Positions 1 to 7,098 are shown, counted from the first letter of the stretch. The stretch: 10,386 bases of DNA from Burkholderiales bacterium (GCA_019751575.1 JAIENF010000124.1:1-10386), one strand, 5' to 3'. Made by a program: numbers and translations. The notes: generated from the sequence alone by a model not told the origin.

Positions 1-319
1 TCAGGTGGCCCACCTCGGAGTTGCCCATCTGGCCGCCGGGCAACCCGACATGGCGCTCGGAGGCGTCGATGGTGGTGTGCGCGCCTTCCCGCCAGAGCGC
101 ATCCCAGACCGGCTTTCGCGCATGCAGGATGGCGTTGTCGTCGCCGGATTCCCGGTACCCGAAGCCGTCGAGGATGAGCAGCAGGACGGGCGTGATCCCG
201 GACGGCCGGGCGGGCGCCGGCACCGGGGACCCGGAAGGCGTGGCGGCGGACGCAGCGGCAGGCGGGGAGGCAGGCGGGGCGGACGACGACGGTACGGTCA
301 TGGGCGGACGGTTGAGCAT
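1..319 (-). CDS. gpmI: 2,3-bisphosphoglycerate-independent phosphoglycerate mutase, N-terminal part (cut by window start)
   Basis: Cofactor-independent phosphoglycerate mutase interconverts 3- and 2-phosphoglycerate in cytosolic glycolysis and gluconeogenesis. Only the first 106 residues are in the window. They include the family signature [10 protein letters not shown] (residues 47-56, with metal-ligand Asp50) and [11 protein letters not shown] (96-106), whose Ser100 is the expected phosphorylated catalytic serine. The 50-residue Asp-to-Ser spacing matches what I recall for the Bacillus enzyme. The ATG at 319 is chosen because AGGA (minus strand, 332-329) lies about 9 nt upstream; an in-frame ATG at 301 has no such site. 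Either start gives an unusual Ala/Pro/Ser-rich extension of roughly 35-41 residues before the catalytic core. An in-frame GTG (minus strand, codon 33) would shorten it but lacks an obvious ribosome binding site. The gene is divergent from the rhodanese operon. Identity is secure; the start is less so. Confidence 0.95.
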   Translation of the reverse strand, partial: MLNRPPMTVPSSSAPPASPPAAASAATPSGSPVPAPARPSGITPVLLLILDGFGYRESGDDNAILHARKPVWDALWREGAHTTIDASERHVGLPGGQMGNSEVGHL

Positions 320-342
320 GGACGATGATCCTACTTCATAAT
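312..342 (+). promoter_or_regulatory. Candidate sigma-70-type promoter for the rhodanese-grxC genes
   Basis: CATAAT (337-342) matches five of six bases of the -10 consensus, and TTGAGC (312-317) matches four of six bases of the -35 consensus, with a longish 19-nt spacer. This short A/T-rich patch stands out in otherwise very GC-rich DNA and would place a transcript start about 55 nt before the rhodanese start. The -35 part lies within the first codons of the divergent gpmI. This is inferred from consensus only. Confidence 0.3.
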
Positions 343-404
343 ACGCGCCCGTCGATATCGGGCCCGTGGCATTTGTCACCGGCCAACCGCTGGAGCGCAG
401 CCGA

Positions 405-836
405 GTGAGTGTCCTGGATTTCCTGCAGCAGAACATCCTGCTGGTGACGGTGGCCGTGGTCAGCGGCGCACTGCTCGTCTGGCCGTTGATCATGGGCCTC
501 GTGAATGGAACGAACGAGGTCGGCGTGACCGACGCGGTCAACCTGATCAACCGCAAGGACGCCCTGCTGATCGACGTGCGCGACCCCGCCGAGTTCGCGG
601 CCGGCCACATCCCGCACGCGCGCAACGTGCCTGCGGCGCAGGTCGGCGAGCGGCTGAAGGAATTCGAGAAGTACAAGTCGAAGCCGGTGATCGTGCATTG
701 CCGCAACGGCCAGCGCTCGGGTTCTGCCACCAACGCCTTCCGCAAGGCCGGGTTCAACGAGGCAGTCAAGCTGCGCGACGGCCTCACCGCCTGGGAGCAG
801 GCGAACCTTCCGATCCAGAAGGGCACCAAGGGCTGA
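405..836 (+). CDS. Membrane-anchored rhodanese-like sulfurtransferase (YibN type)
   Basis: A 143-residue single-domain rhodanese. An N-terminal hydrophobic segment (about residues 10-30) should anchor it in the inner membrane. The rhodanese fold covers about 38-135, with the [11 protein letters not shown] region (54-64) and active-site loop HCRNGQRS (98-105). Cys99 is the predicted persulfide-forming residue and the CxxGxR loop is intact, so it should be catalytically competent in sulfur transfer. The physiological acceptor cannot be read from sequence. GTG at 405 is chosen because GGAG lies about 9 nt upstream and the product then begins just before the membrane segment; an upstream in-frame GTG at 366 would add 13 residues without hydrophobic character. 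It is followed after 44 nt by grxC, consistent with a small thiol/sulfur-handling operon next to secB, as in other betaproteobacteria. Confidence 0.9.
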   Translation: MSVLDFLQQNILLVTVAVVSGALLVWPLIMGLVNGTNEVGVTDAVNLINRKDALLIDVRDPAEFAAGHIPHARNVPAAQVGERLKEFEKYKSKPVIVHCRNGQRSGSATNAFRKAGFNEAVKLRDGLTAWEQANLPIQKGTKG

Positions 837-880
837 CCCCGCCTGCGGAACCGAAGCGAAGCCCCACAGGAGACGCAACG

Positions 881-1141
881 ATGCCGAAGATCACGATGTA
901 CGCCACCGCGGTCTGCCCGTACTGCCAGATGGCCGAACGCCTGCTTCGCGCCAAGGGGGTCACCGAGATCGAGAAGATCCGCATCGACACCGACCCAGCC
1001 ATCCGCGACCGGATGATCGAACGCACGGGCCGGCGCACGGTGCCGCAGATCTACATCGACGACCGCCATGTCGGCGGCTTCGACGACCTCTCGGCGCTCG
1101 ACCGCGCCGGCGGACTCGACCCGCTGCTCGCCAGCAACTGA
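881..1141 (+). CDS. grxC: Glutaredoxin 3
   Basis: Glutaredoxin of 86 residues, the usual size of the GrxC class. It reduces protein and low-molecular-weight disulfides using glutathione in the cytosol. The dithiol active site CPYC (Cys12, Cys15) sits just after the first beta strand. The TVPQ segment (53-56) supplies the conserved cis-proline, and GGFDD (65-69) is the typical glutathione-binding Gly-Gly motif. AGGAGA ends 7 nt before the ATG, so the start is well supported. A longer reading frame open upstream in the same frame is only overlap with the rhodanese gene. It lies 44 nt after the rhodanese stop and 111 nt before secB. Confidence 0.95.
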   Translation: MPKITMYATAVCPYCQMAERLLRAKGVTEIEKIRIDTDPAIRDRMIERTGRRTVPQIYIDDRHVGGFDDLSALDRAGGLDPLLASN

Positions 1142-1165
1142 TCCACCCCCTTCGTGAACCGCTTC

Positions 1166-1190
1166 ACCGGCGCCGTCCCAGGGCTCCGGT
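1166..1190 (+). other. Inverted repeat (hairpin) between grxC and secB
   Basis: ACCGG (1166-1170) pairs with CCGGT (1186-1190), and after one mismatch GCC (1172-1174) pairs with GGC (1182-1184), leaving a 7-nt loop. It lies 25 nt past the grxC stop. No T-run follows, so it is not a canonical intrinsic terminator; it could stabilise an mRNA end or be a chance product of high GC. Confidence 0.3.
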
Positions 1191-1252
1191 AACATGCGGC
1201 CGCATCAGACCCCAGACACCCGCCGCTCGTGCGGCAAACCACCGGATCCACC

Positions 1253-1732
1253 ATGGCTGAAACCACTCCCGCAGCAGGCGCGACGCAACCCCAGTTCGCG
1301 ATCGAGAAGCTCTACGTCAAGGACCTCTCGCTCGAGGTGCCCAACGCCCCGAACATCTTCATGGAACAGGGCCAGCCGGCGGTCGACCTCAACCTGCACA
1401 CCGACGGCAAGCACATCCGCGACGATGCATACCATGTCACGCTGACCGTCACGGTCACCGCGAAGATGGGCGACAAGACACTGTTCCTGATCGAAGTCGT
1501 GCAGGGCGGCATCTTCCGCATCTCGGGCGTGCTGCCCGACATGCTGCCCCAGGTCCTGGGCATCACCTGCCCGAACCTGCTGTATCCGTATGCCCGCGAA
1601 GTCGTGTCCGACGTCTCGGTACGCGCGGGCTTCATGCCCATCGTGCTGCAGCCGATCAACTTCGAGATGCTCTACCAGCAGCAGGCCCAGGCGGCGTCCG
1701 CCCCTGCAGCGGCGGACGGCCAGACGCACTGA
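1253..1732 (+). CDS. secB: Protein-export chaperone SecB
   Basis: SecB, 159 residues, a typical length for the family. It is a cytosolic homotetramer that holds preproteins unfolded and delivers them to SecA at the Sec translocon. Family hallmarks visible: FAIEKLYVKDLSLEVPNAP (residues 15-33), FLIEVVQGGIFRI (78-90), CPNLLYPYAREVVSD (106-120) and LQPINFEMLY (132-141). The tail after about residue 144 is Ala/Gln-rich and low in complexity, as is common. The ATG at 1253 is used because it gives the standard SecB N-terminus; GGAT about 7 nt upstream is only a weak ribosome binding site. An in-frame GTG at 1229 would add eight residues. The neighbours grxC and gpsA are the expected ones. Confidence 0.97.
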   Translation: MAETTPAAGATQPQFAIEKLYVKDLSLEVPNAPNIFMEQGQPAVDLNLHTDGKHIRDDAYHVTLTVTVTAKMGDKTLFLIEVVQGGIFRISGVLPDMLPQVLGITCPNLLYPYAREVVSDVSVRAGFMPIVLQPINFEMLYQQQAQAASAPAAADGQTH

Positions 1733-1760
1733 CCGACGGCGCCCGGCGCCCCTGGCACGC

Positions 1761-2243
1761 ATGCTCAAGCGATCGATCGCCAGGATGTCGTTCCGGGCGC
1801 GGACGGCGGCGGCCGCTGCCGTGCTGGCTGCCGCCGTGCTGGTCCCTGCGCCGGCCTCGGCGCAGGAGTTCCGTTCTGTCGGCGAACCGGCAGCCATCCT
1901 GTACGACGCGCCGTCCGTCAAGGCGAAGCGCCTCTGGGTGCTGAGCCGGGGTTACCCGGTGCAGGTGTCGGTGTCCATCGAGGGCTGGACCAAGGTCCGC
2001 GATGCCACCGGCGGGCTGGCCTGGATCGAGAACCGCTCGCTGTCGTCGGCACGCACCGTGCTGGTCCGGGCCACGATGGGCACGTTGCGCGACAGCCCGT
2101 CGGAACTGGGTGCCGTCCTGCTGCGCGTCGGGCGCGACGTCGTGCTCGACATGGTGGAGCCGCCGGTCGGCGAGTGGGTGCGGGTGCGCCATCGCGACGG
2201 CGCGGTCGGATTCATCCACGTGAACCAGGTCTTCGGCTTGTGA
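1761..2243 (+). CDS. Exported bacterial SH3-like domain protein
   Basis: A 160-residue predicted secreted protein. A basic N-terminus is followed by a long alanine-rich hydrophobic stretch and a PASAQE site, suggesting signal peptidase I cleavage after Ala34. The mature part (about 125 residues) contains two SH3-like repeats: one ending in GWTKVRDATGGLAWIENR (75-92) and a second around GEWVRVRHRDGAVGFIHV (137-154). Such domains commonly bind peptidoglycan or mediate envelope protein contacts, but no catalytic domain is attached and no partner is evident. The start could also be the in-frame ATG at 1785 (residue 9); neither has a strong ribosome binding site. It begins 28 nt after secB, and its stop overlaps the gpsA start by 4 nt, so it is probably cotranscribed and translationally coupled with gpsA. 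The domain call is firm; the role is unknown. Confidence 0.85.
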   Translation: MLKRSIARMSFRARTAAAAAVLAAAVLVPAPASAQEFRSVGEPAAILYDAPSVKAKRLWVLSRGYPVQVSVSIEGWTKVRDATGGLAWIENRSLSSARTVLVRATMGTLRDSPSELGAVLLRVGRDVVLDMVEPPVGEWVRVRHRDGAVGFIHVNQVFGL

Positions 2244-3235
2244 ACATCGCCGTGCTCGGCGCCGGCGCATGGGGTACCGCGCTGGCATCGACCTTTGCCG
2301 GCCAGCATGACGTCACGCTGTGGACCCGCGATCCCGCGTTCGCCGGCGAGCTGCGCATGCACCGGGAAAACCTGCGCTACCTCCCGGGCCACCGCCTGCC
2401 GGCATCGATCGTCATCGATGCCGACCTCGCGCGCTGCCTGTCCGGCGCGGCGCTGATCGTCGGGGCCGTGCCCACCGGCGCGCTCGCGGCGACGCTGGAA
2501 CGGGTGGCGGCAGTGCCCGGCGCCGATGAACGGCCACTGGTCTGGGCCTGCAAGGGCTTCGACTCGGCCACCGGCGAGCTGCCGCACCGGATCGTCGCCC
2601 GGGTGCGCACCGGCAGTGCCTGCAGCGGCGTGCTGTCGGGGCCGAGCTTCGCCGCCGAGATCGCACGCGGGCTGCCGGCCGCGCTGACCCTGGCTTCCGC
2701 CGATGCCGGCTTCGCCCGCGCCACCGCGCATGCCCTGCACAGCAACCGGCTGCGCGTCTATTCGTCGACCGACGTGATCGGCGTCGAAGTCGGCGGCGCC
2801 GCGAAGAACGTGATGGCGATCGCGGCCGGCATCTGCGACGGGCTGGGGCTCGGGCTGAATGCGCGCGCGGCGCTGGTCACGCGCGGACTGGCGGAACTCG
2901 TCCGCCTCGGCCTGAAGCTCGGTGGCAGGCCCGATACGCTGATGGGCCTGAGCGGCGCCGGCGACCTGATCCTCACCTGCACCGGCGACCTGTCGCGCAA
3001 CCGGCAGGTCGGGCTGCGGCTGGCGCAGGGGGTGCCGCTGGCGGAGATCCTGGGCACGCTCGGCCATGTCGCAGAAGGCGTGTCTAGCGCGCATTCGCTG
3101 GCTGCCCTTGCCCGCGAGAACGGCGTCGAGATGCCGATCACCGAGGCCGTGTGCGGCGTGCTGGATGGTCGCCTGCAGCCGGCCGCAGCGGTTGACGGGC
3201 TGATGCGGCGGGATCCGCGGGCGGAAGGGGAATAG
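2240..3235 (+). CDS. gpsA: NAD(P)+-dependent glycerol-3-phosphate dehydrogenase
   Basis: GpsA, 331 residues, full length for the family. It reduces dihydroxyacetone phosphate to sn-glycerol 3-phosphate in the cytosol, supplying the backbone for phospholipid synthesis. The Rossmann nucleotide-binding motif GAGAWG is at 7-12, CKGF at 104-107, and LSGPSFAAEIARGLP at 132-146. The catalytic lysine is Lys189 in GGAAKNVMAIAAG, with substrate-site residues in GAGDLILTCTGDLSRNR (239-255). The start is GTG at 2240, which gives the canonical N-terminus (V/M)NIAVLGAGAWG and overlaps the stop of the preceding gene (GTGA). An upstream ATG at 2174 would add 22 residues that only shadow the SH3 gene. The last codons and the TAG stop fall inside the first unit of a 14-nt tandem repeat, so the C-terminal tail (DPRAEGE) may be shaped by that repeat. 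Confidence 0.96.
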   Translation: MNIAVLGAGAWGTALASTFAGQHDVTLWTRDPAFAGELRMHRENLRYLPGHRLPASIVIDADLARCLSGAALIVGAVPTGALAATLERVAAVPGADERPLVWACKGFDSATGELPHRIVARVRTGSACSGVLSGPSFAAEIARGLPAALTLASADAGFARATAHALHSNRLRVYSSTDVIGVEVGGAAKNVMAIAAGICDGLGLGLNARAALVTRGLAELVRLGLKLGGRPDTLMGLSGAGDLILTCTGDLSRNRQVGLRLAQGVPLAEILGTLGHVAEGVSSAHSLAALARENGVEMPITEAVCGVLDGRLQPAAAVDGLMRRDPRAEGE

Positions 3236-3282
3236 CGGCGGGGGAATAGCGGCGGGGGAATAGCGGCGGGGGAATAGCGGCG
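3227..3282. repeat. Four perfect tandem copies of a 14-nt unit, overlapping the gpsA stop
   Basis: The unit GGGGAATAGCGGCG occurs at 3227-3240, 3241-3254, 3255-3268 and 3269-3282 with no differences. The first copy contains the gpsA stop codon TAG (3233-3235). Because 14 is not a multiple of three, successive copies place TAG in all three forward frames. The unit divides into two heptamers (GGGGAAT and AGCGGCG). The identity of the copies suggests recent slippage or active maintenance. It lies in the 138-nt gap before the hydrolase gene, where I see no other clear signal. Confidence 0.98.
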
Positions 3283-3373
3283 GGCGCGCGGAGCATCGTT
3301 TCCCACCGCGTGACATACTTTCGCTCACCGCCCTCCCGTCTGCCTCGCCGCACCGGCGGCCGACGCCTGCTCC

Positions 3374-4702
3374 ATGCCCAGCCACGCCGCTCCCTTTCGC
3401 CAGCGATGCCTGCTCACCCTCGCAACCCTCGCGCTGCTCGCCGGATGCGCCAGCACGCCCACGTTCCCGCCTGAGGCGCCGCCGCGCGCCGAAGCCTGCC
3501 CGGCCGGCGTGCCCGACGGCGCCCGCTGCCTGCGCGGCCAGGACTCCGCCGATTCCCACTACCTGATCGTGATGCCGGCGAAGTGGAGCGGCGTGCTGGT
3601 GGTGCATGCGCACGGGGGCCCCACGCTCGGCCCGCCGCAGCGCACGCGCGCCGACGAGGACATCGCGCGCTGGGCGATCACCGTGCGCGAAGGCCATGCG
3701 TGGGCCGGCTCGGTGTTCCGCCAGGGCGGCTTCGCGGTCACCACGGCCGCCGAGGACACCGAGCGGGTCCGGCGCATCTTCGTCGAGCATGTCGCCACGC
3801 CGCGGCGCACGCTGCTGCACGGCCAGTCGTGGGGCGCGATGGTGGCCACGCGCGCGGCGGAACTGTTCCCGCGCTCGTGGGAGGGCATCCTGCTCACCAG
3901 TGGCGTGGTCGCCGGCCCGGCCACCTACGACTTCCGGCTCGACCTGCGCGCGATCTACCAGTACCTCTGCAACAACCATCCGCGGCCGGACGAGCCGCAG
4001 TACCCGTTGTCGATCGGCCTGCCGGCCGGGGCGAAGATGACCGGCGCCGAAGTCGCCAAGCGCGCGGACGAGTGCCTGGGCACCGGCCGCCCTGCGGCGA
4101 AACGCACGGCCGAGCAGGCCGCGAGGCTGCGCACGATCGTCGACGTGCTGAAGATCCCGGAGTCGTCGGTGGTCGGGCACCTGAACTGGGGCACGTTCAC
4201 GCTGCGCGACGTGGTCGAGAAGAACGGCGGCGAGAGCCCGTTCGGCAACGACACGGTGCGCTACGTGGGCTCCAGCGACGACGCAGCCCTCAATGCCGGC
4301 GTGCCGCGCTTCCGCGCCAGCCCGGCAGCCCGCGCGCGCTTCGCCGCGGACGTCGACCATGCGGGACGCTTCCGCGTGCCGGTGGTGAATGCGCACGGCA
4401 TCGGCGATGCGACGGTGTTCGTCGAAGGCACGGACACCCTGCGCCAGCGCATGGTGGCCGCCGGCAACGGCGACCGGCTGGTGCAGGTGTTCGTCGATTC
4501 CAGCGAGCACAGCTACTGGGGCGATGCGTTCTACCCGCCGCTGTTCGATGCCGTGCTCGACTGGGTCGAGAAGGGCCGCAAGCCCACGCCGGCGGGCATC
4601 GCGGCGCGCTGCCGCGAGCTGCGCGCCGCGCAGGCCGCGGAGTGCCGGTTCCTGCCGGACTACAAGCCCCGGCCGCTGGCATCGCGGATCTACCCGAGGT
4701 AG
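3374..4702 (+). CDS. Predicted alpha/beta-hydrolase-fold lipoprotein
   Basis: A 442-residue protein with a lipoprotein signal: a basic, then hydrophobic N-terminus and lipobox LLAGC with Cys25 as the lipidation site, so it is probably envelope-anchored. Hydrolase features: HAHGGP (78-83) resembles the oxyanion-hole HGG motif, GQSWG (150-154) is the nucleophile elbow with Ser152, and NAHGIGD (339-345) offers Asp345 as the acid. SSEHSYWG (376-383) offers His379 as the base. The order and spacing fit a Ser-Asp-His triad. Six further cysteines in the mature part (42, 52, 199, 234, 413, 424) may form disulfides. Substrate is unknown; esterase or peptidase activity are both possible. The ATG at 3374 has no clear Shine-Dalgarno. 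It lies between gpsA and trmL, which are usually adjacent in betaproteobacteria, so it looks like an insertion; its base composition resembles its neighbours. Confidence 0.8.
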   Translation: MPSHAAPFRQRCLLTLATLALLAGCASTPTFPPEAPPRAEACPAGVPDGARCLRGQDSADSHYLIVMPAKWSGVLVVHAHGGPTLGPPQRTRADEDIARWAITVREGHAWAGSVFRQGGFAVTTAAEDTERVRRIFVEHVATPRRTLLHGQSWGAMVATRAAELFPRSWEGILLTSGVVAGPATYDFRLDLRAIYQYLCNNHPRPDEPQYPLSIGLPAGAKMTGAEVAKRADECLGTGRPAAKRTAEQAARLRTIVDVLKIPESSVVGHLNWGTFTLRDVVEKNGGESPFGNDTVRYVGSSDDAALNAGVPRFRASPAARARFAADVDHAGRFRVPVVNAHGIGDATVFVEGTDTLRQRMVAAGNGDRLVQVFVDSSEHSYWGDAFYPPLFDAVLDWVEKGRKPTPAGIAARCRELRAAQAAECRFLPDYKPRPLASRIYPR

Positions 4703-4724
4703 CACGCCGCCCGCCCACGCCCGA

Positions 4725-5189
4725 TCACGCCCCGCCCGCGAACCCCTGCTGCCGCCAGGCCTCGAACACCACCGCCGCCACCGAGTTGCCGAGGTTCAGG
4801 CTGCGCGACGCAGGCCGCATCGGCAGGCGCAGGCGGGACTCCGGCGCGAAGCCCTGCAGCACCGCGTCCGGCAACCCTCGGCTTTCGGCCCCGAACACGA
4901 AGGCATCACCCGCGCGGAACGCGAGGTCGCTGTAGCGGGTGGCGCCGCGGGTGGTCACGGCGAACAGGCGCGCCCCGGCCAGTGCCTCGACGCAGGCGGC
5001 CCAGTCGGCATGGCGGCGCACGGTTGCATGCTCGTGGTAGTCGAGCCCGGCGCGCTTCAGCCCCTTGTCGGTCATCACGAACCCCATCGGCTCGACCAGG
5101 TGCAGCCGGCAGCCGGTATTGGCGGCGAGCCGGATCACGTTGCCGGTGTTGGGCGCGATTTCGGGATGGACCAGCACGATGTCGAACAT
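4725..5189 (-). CDS. trmL: tRNA (cytidine(34)/uridine(34)-2'-O)-methyltransferase
   Basis: TrmL (YibK type), a 154-residue SPOUT-class enzyme that uses S-adenosylmethionine to 2'-O-methylate the wobble base of certain leucine tRNAs. The family signatures are complete: VHPEIAPNTGNVIRLAANTG (7-26), VEPMGF (32-37), the trefoil-knot SAM-binding segments FGAESRGLP (99-107) and LRLPMRPASRSLNLGNSVA (120-138), ending in VVFEAWRQQ (140-148). The length is normal for this minimal methyltransferase. The start ATG (5189-5187 on the minus strand) yields the canonical MFDIVLVHPEIAPNTGN; no strong Shine-Dalgarno precedes it. It converges with the hydrolase gene, only 22 nt apart with no visible terminator, and is divergent from mshE across 189 nt. 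Confidence 0.95.
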   Translation of the reverse strand: MFDIVLVHPEIAPNTGNVIRLAANTGCRLHLVEPMGFVMTDKGLKRAGLDYHEHATVRRHADWAACVEALAGARLFAVTTRGATRYSDLAFRAGDAFVFGAESRGLPDAVLQGFAPESRLRLPMRPASRSLNLGNSVAAVVFEAWRQQGFAGGA

Positions 5190-5265
5190 GACGGGATGGT
5201 ACCGGCAGGACGCTCCGACGAGGCCACAGCGGGTTCGGGCACTACCGGAACCGCCGTCGGACGGC

Positions 5266-5292
5266 TAAAGTCGGTGCCGGCCCGGTCGTTAT
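5266..5292 (+). promoter_or_regulatory. Candidate sigma-28 (FliA)-like promoter upstream of mshE
   Basis: TAAAGTCG (5266-5273), an 11-nt spacer and GTCGTTAT (5285-5292) resemble the enterobacterial FliA consensus TAAAGTTT-N11-GCCGATAA in sequence and exact spacing. It matches six of eight bases in the first box and five of eight in the second. It would put a start near 5299, about 80 nt before the mshE ATG. A similar element precedes the prepilin gene at 8498-8525. The bases around TAAAG also form an imperfect palindrome (CGGCT/AGTCG), so a repressor or activator site is an alternative. No sigma factor gene is in the window to support it. Confidence 0.4.
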
Positions 5293-5313
5293 CGGGGTTC
5301 ACCCACCCACCCT

Positions 5314-5328
5314 GCGGGCACCGCCCGC
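5314..5328 (+). other. Hairpin in the mshE leader
   Basis: GCGGGC (5314-5319) and GCCCGC (5323-5328) form a perfect 6-bp stem around a 3-nt loop, about 50 nt before the mshE start and downstream of the promoter-like element. No T-run follows, so termination is unlikely. It may be chance in GC-rich DNA. Confidence 0.3.
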
Positions 5329-5378
5329 CACCGTCGTCGTCCCGGTCGCAGCCGAGGGTGCGACCCTGGAAACCGTAG

Positions 5379-7085
5379 ATGCCGCGTCCGGAAAAGGTCC
5401 GCCTCGGGGAGATCCTGGTCCAGCAGAAGCTGCTGACCGAGGACCAGCTTCTCGCCGCGCTCGACCAGCAGAAGAAGACCGGCCGCCGCCTGGGTCGGCT
5501 GTTCGTCGAGTGCGGCTTCGTCACCGAGGACGAGATCGCATCGGCGCTGGCCCGACAGCTCAAGGTGCCCTACGTCAACCTGAAGGTGTTCGATACCCGC
5601 AGCGAGCTGGTCAACCTGCTGCCGGAGACGATCGCCCGCCGTTTCCGCGCGATCGTGCTCGAGGACCTCGGCAGCGCGATGCGCGTGGGCATGGCGGACC
5701 CGACGGACCTGAATGCATACGACGAGATGGCGCGGCTGCTGCGGCGGGACATCTCGCTCGCGGTGGTCAGCGAGACCGTGCTGCTGCAGGTGATCGACCG
5801 GCTGTACCGCAGAACCAGCGAGATCACCGGCCTCGCGCAGGAACTGCAGGCCGAGCTGGCCGATGCGCCCGCGGTGGACTTCGGCACCCTGGGCACGACG
5901 CTGTCGGTCGAGGAAGCACCGGTCGCCAAGCTGCTGCAGTCGGTGTTCGAGGACGCGGTGTCGGTGCGCGCCTCGGACGTCCATATCGAGCCGATGGAGT
6001 CCCGCCTGCAGATCCGCTTCCGGATCGACGGCGTGCTGCACCTGCAGACCGAATCGGACCTGCGCATCGCCTCGGCACTGGTGCTGCGCCTGAAGCTGAT
6101 GGCCGGGCTCGACATCTCGGAGAAGCGCCTGCCCCAGGACGGCCGTTTCAACGTGAAGGTCCGCAACTACAGCGTCGACGTACGGGTGTCGTCGATGCCC
6201 ACGCAGCACGGCGAATCGATGGTGATGCGCCTGCTGACCCAGGCCACCGGCCTGCTGGGGCTGGACCACATCGGCATGCCGCCGGACATGCTGGCCAAGC
6301 TGAAGAGCGTGTTGCAACGGCCGAGCGGCATGGTGCTGGTCACCGGGCCCACCGGCAGCGGAAAGACGACGACGCTCTACTCCGCGCTGTCGGCGATCAA
6401 CACGCCGGCGCGCAAGATCATCACGGTGGAAGATCCGGTCGAGTACCGCATCCCGGGCATCAACCAGGTACAGGTCCAGGAGAAGATCGACCTGTCGTTC
6501 GACCGGGTGCTGCGCGCCGCGCTGCGCCAGGATCCGGACGTGATCCTGGTCGGGGAGATGCGTGACCAGGCCACGGTCGAGACCGGCCTGCGCGCCGCGC
6601 TCACCGGCCACCTGGTGTTCTCGACGCTGCATACCAACGACGCCGTGTCGACGCCGATCCGCCTGCTGGACATGGGCGCGCCTCGCTACATGGTGGCGCT
6701 GTCGCTGCAGCTGGTGATCGCGCAGCGGCTGGTACGGGTGATCTGCGAAAGCTGCGCCGAGCCGCGCGAGCCGACCCCGGCCGAACGCGAGTGGCTCACG
6801 CTGTCGCTCGGCGAGGCGGCCGGGCACGGCACCTACCAGCGCGGCCGTGGCTGTTCGCACTGCAATGGCACCGGCTTCCTCGGCCGCTCCGGCGTCTACG
6901 AGATGCTCGAGATGACGCGACCGGTGGTCGAAGCCGCCAACCATGCCGACCCGGCGACGTTCGTGCGCGTAGGCAACGAACAGATGGGCGGGCGCACGTT
7001 GCGCCATCACGGGGCGACGCTGGTCGCCGCAGGCCGAACCACGGTCGACGAAGCGATGCGCGTGTCGTCGCAGTGGGCCGACTGA
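5379..7085 (+). CDS. mshE: MSHA-type type IV pilus assembly ATPase (GspE/PilB family)
   Basis: A 568-residue cytoplasmic secretion/pilus ATPase expected to form a hexamer that drives pilin polymerisation through the platform protein MshG. The N-terminus has two MshEN-type repeats, RLGEILVQQKLLTEDQL (8-24) and RLGRLFVECGFVTEDEI (37-53), the domain that binds cyclic di-GMP in Vibrio MshE. The core has Walker A GPTGSGKTTT (323-332, Lys329), the Asp box VEDPVEYR (350-357), Walker B DPDVILVGEMRD (385-396) and the His box STLHTN (415-420). The zinc-type cysteines CxxC (456/459) and CxxC (492/495) are intact. The start ATG at 5379 has a modest GGA about 9 nt upstream. It is followed 13 nt later by mshG. 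PilB of an ordinary type IVa pilus is the alternative, but the downstream mshG-mshA-mshC-mshD-mshO-like order favours MSHA. Residue 17 is Lys where the first MshEN motif usually has Gly. Confidence 0.9.
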   Translation: MPRPEKVRLGEILVQQKLLTEDQLLAALDQQKKTGRRLGRLFVECGFVTEDEIASALARQLKVPYVNLKVFDTRSELVNLLPETIARRFRAIVLEDLGSAMRVGMADPTDLNAYDEMARLLRRDISLAVVSETVLLQVIDRLYRRTSEITGLAQELQAELADAPAVDFGTLGTTLSVEEAPVAKLLQSVFEDAVSVRASDVHIEPMESRLQIRFRIDGVLHLQTESDLRIASALVLRLKLMAGLDISEKRLPQDGRFNVKVRNYSVDVRVSSMPTQHGESMVMRLLTQATGLLGLDHIGMPPDMLAKLKSVLQRPSGMVLVTGPTGSGKTTTLYSALSAINTPARKIITVEDPVEYRIPGINQVQVQEKIDLSFDRVLRAALRQDPDVILVGEMRDQATVETGLRAALTGHLVFSTLHTNDAVSTPIRLLDMGAPRYMVALSLQLVIAQRLVRVICESCAEPREPTPAEREWLTLSLGEAAGHGTYQRGRGCSHCNGTGFLGRSGVYEMLEMTRPVVEAANHADPATFVRVGNEQMGGRTLRHHGATLVAAGRTTVDEAMRVSSQWAD

Positions 7086-7098
7086 GCGCCGGACCCGG

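Noticed and set aside
338..343. TATTAT on the minus strand as a -10 box for gpmI
   Set aside because: It would start transcription at about 331, inside the ribosome binding site, with no matching -35 at normal spacing.
3291..3319. A promoter for the hydrolase gene using CATACT (3314-3319)
   Set aside because: The -10 is only a partial match and no -35-like hexamer lies at 16-18 nt.
1952..4705. A 917-codon open frame on the minus strand opposite gpsA and the hydrolase gene
   Set aside because: Two well-supported genes lie on the other strand, the product is Arg/Ala/Gly-rich with no recognisable motif, and it includes the translated 14-nt repeat. Long antisense frames are expected in DNA this GC-rich.
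4703..4724. A bidirectional terminator between the convergent hydrolase and trmL genes
   Set aside because: The 22-nt gap has no inverted repeat and no T-run.
3583..4935. A 450-codon forward frame overlapping the hydrolase gene and trmL
   Set aside because: Out of frame with the hydrolase, Arg-rich throughout, and it runs into trmL antisense. It is a composition artefact.
5289..7010. A 573-codon open frame on the minus strand opposite mshE
   Set aside because: It is the antisense of a clearly conserved ATPase, is His/Arg/Gln-rich in the pattern of a shadow frame, and has no domain signature.
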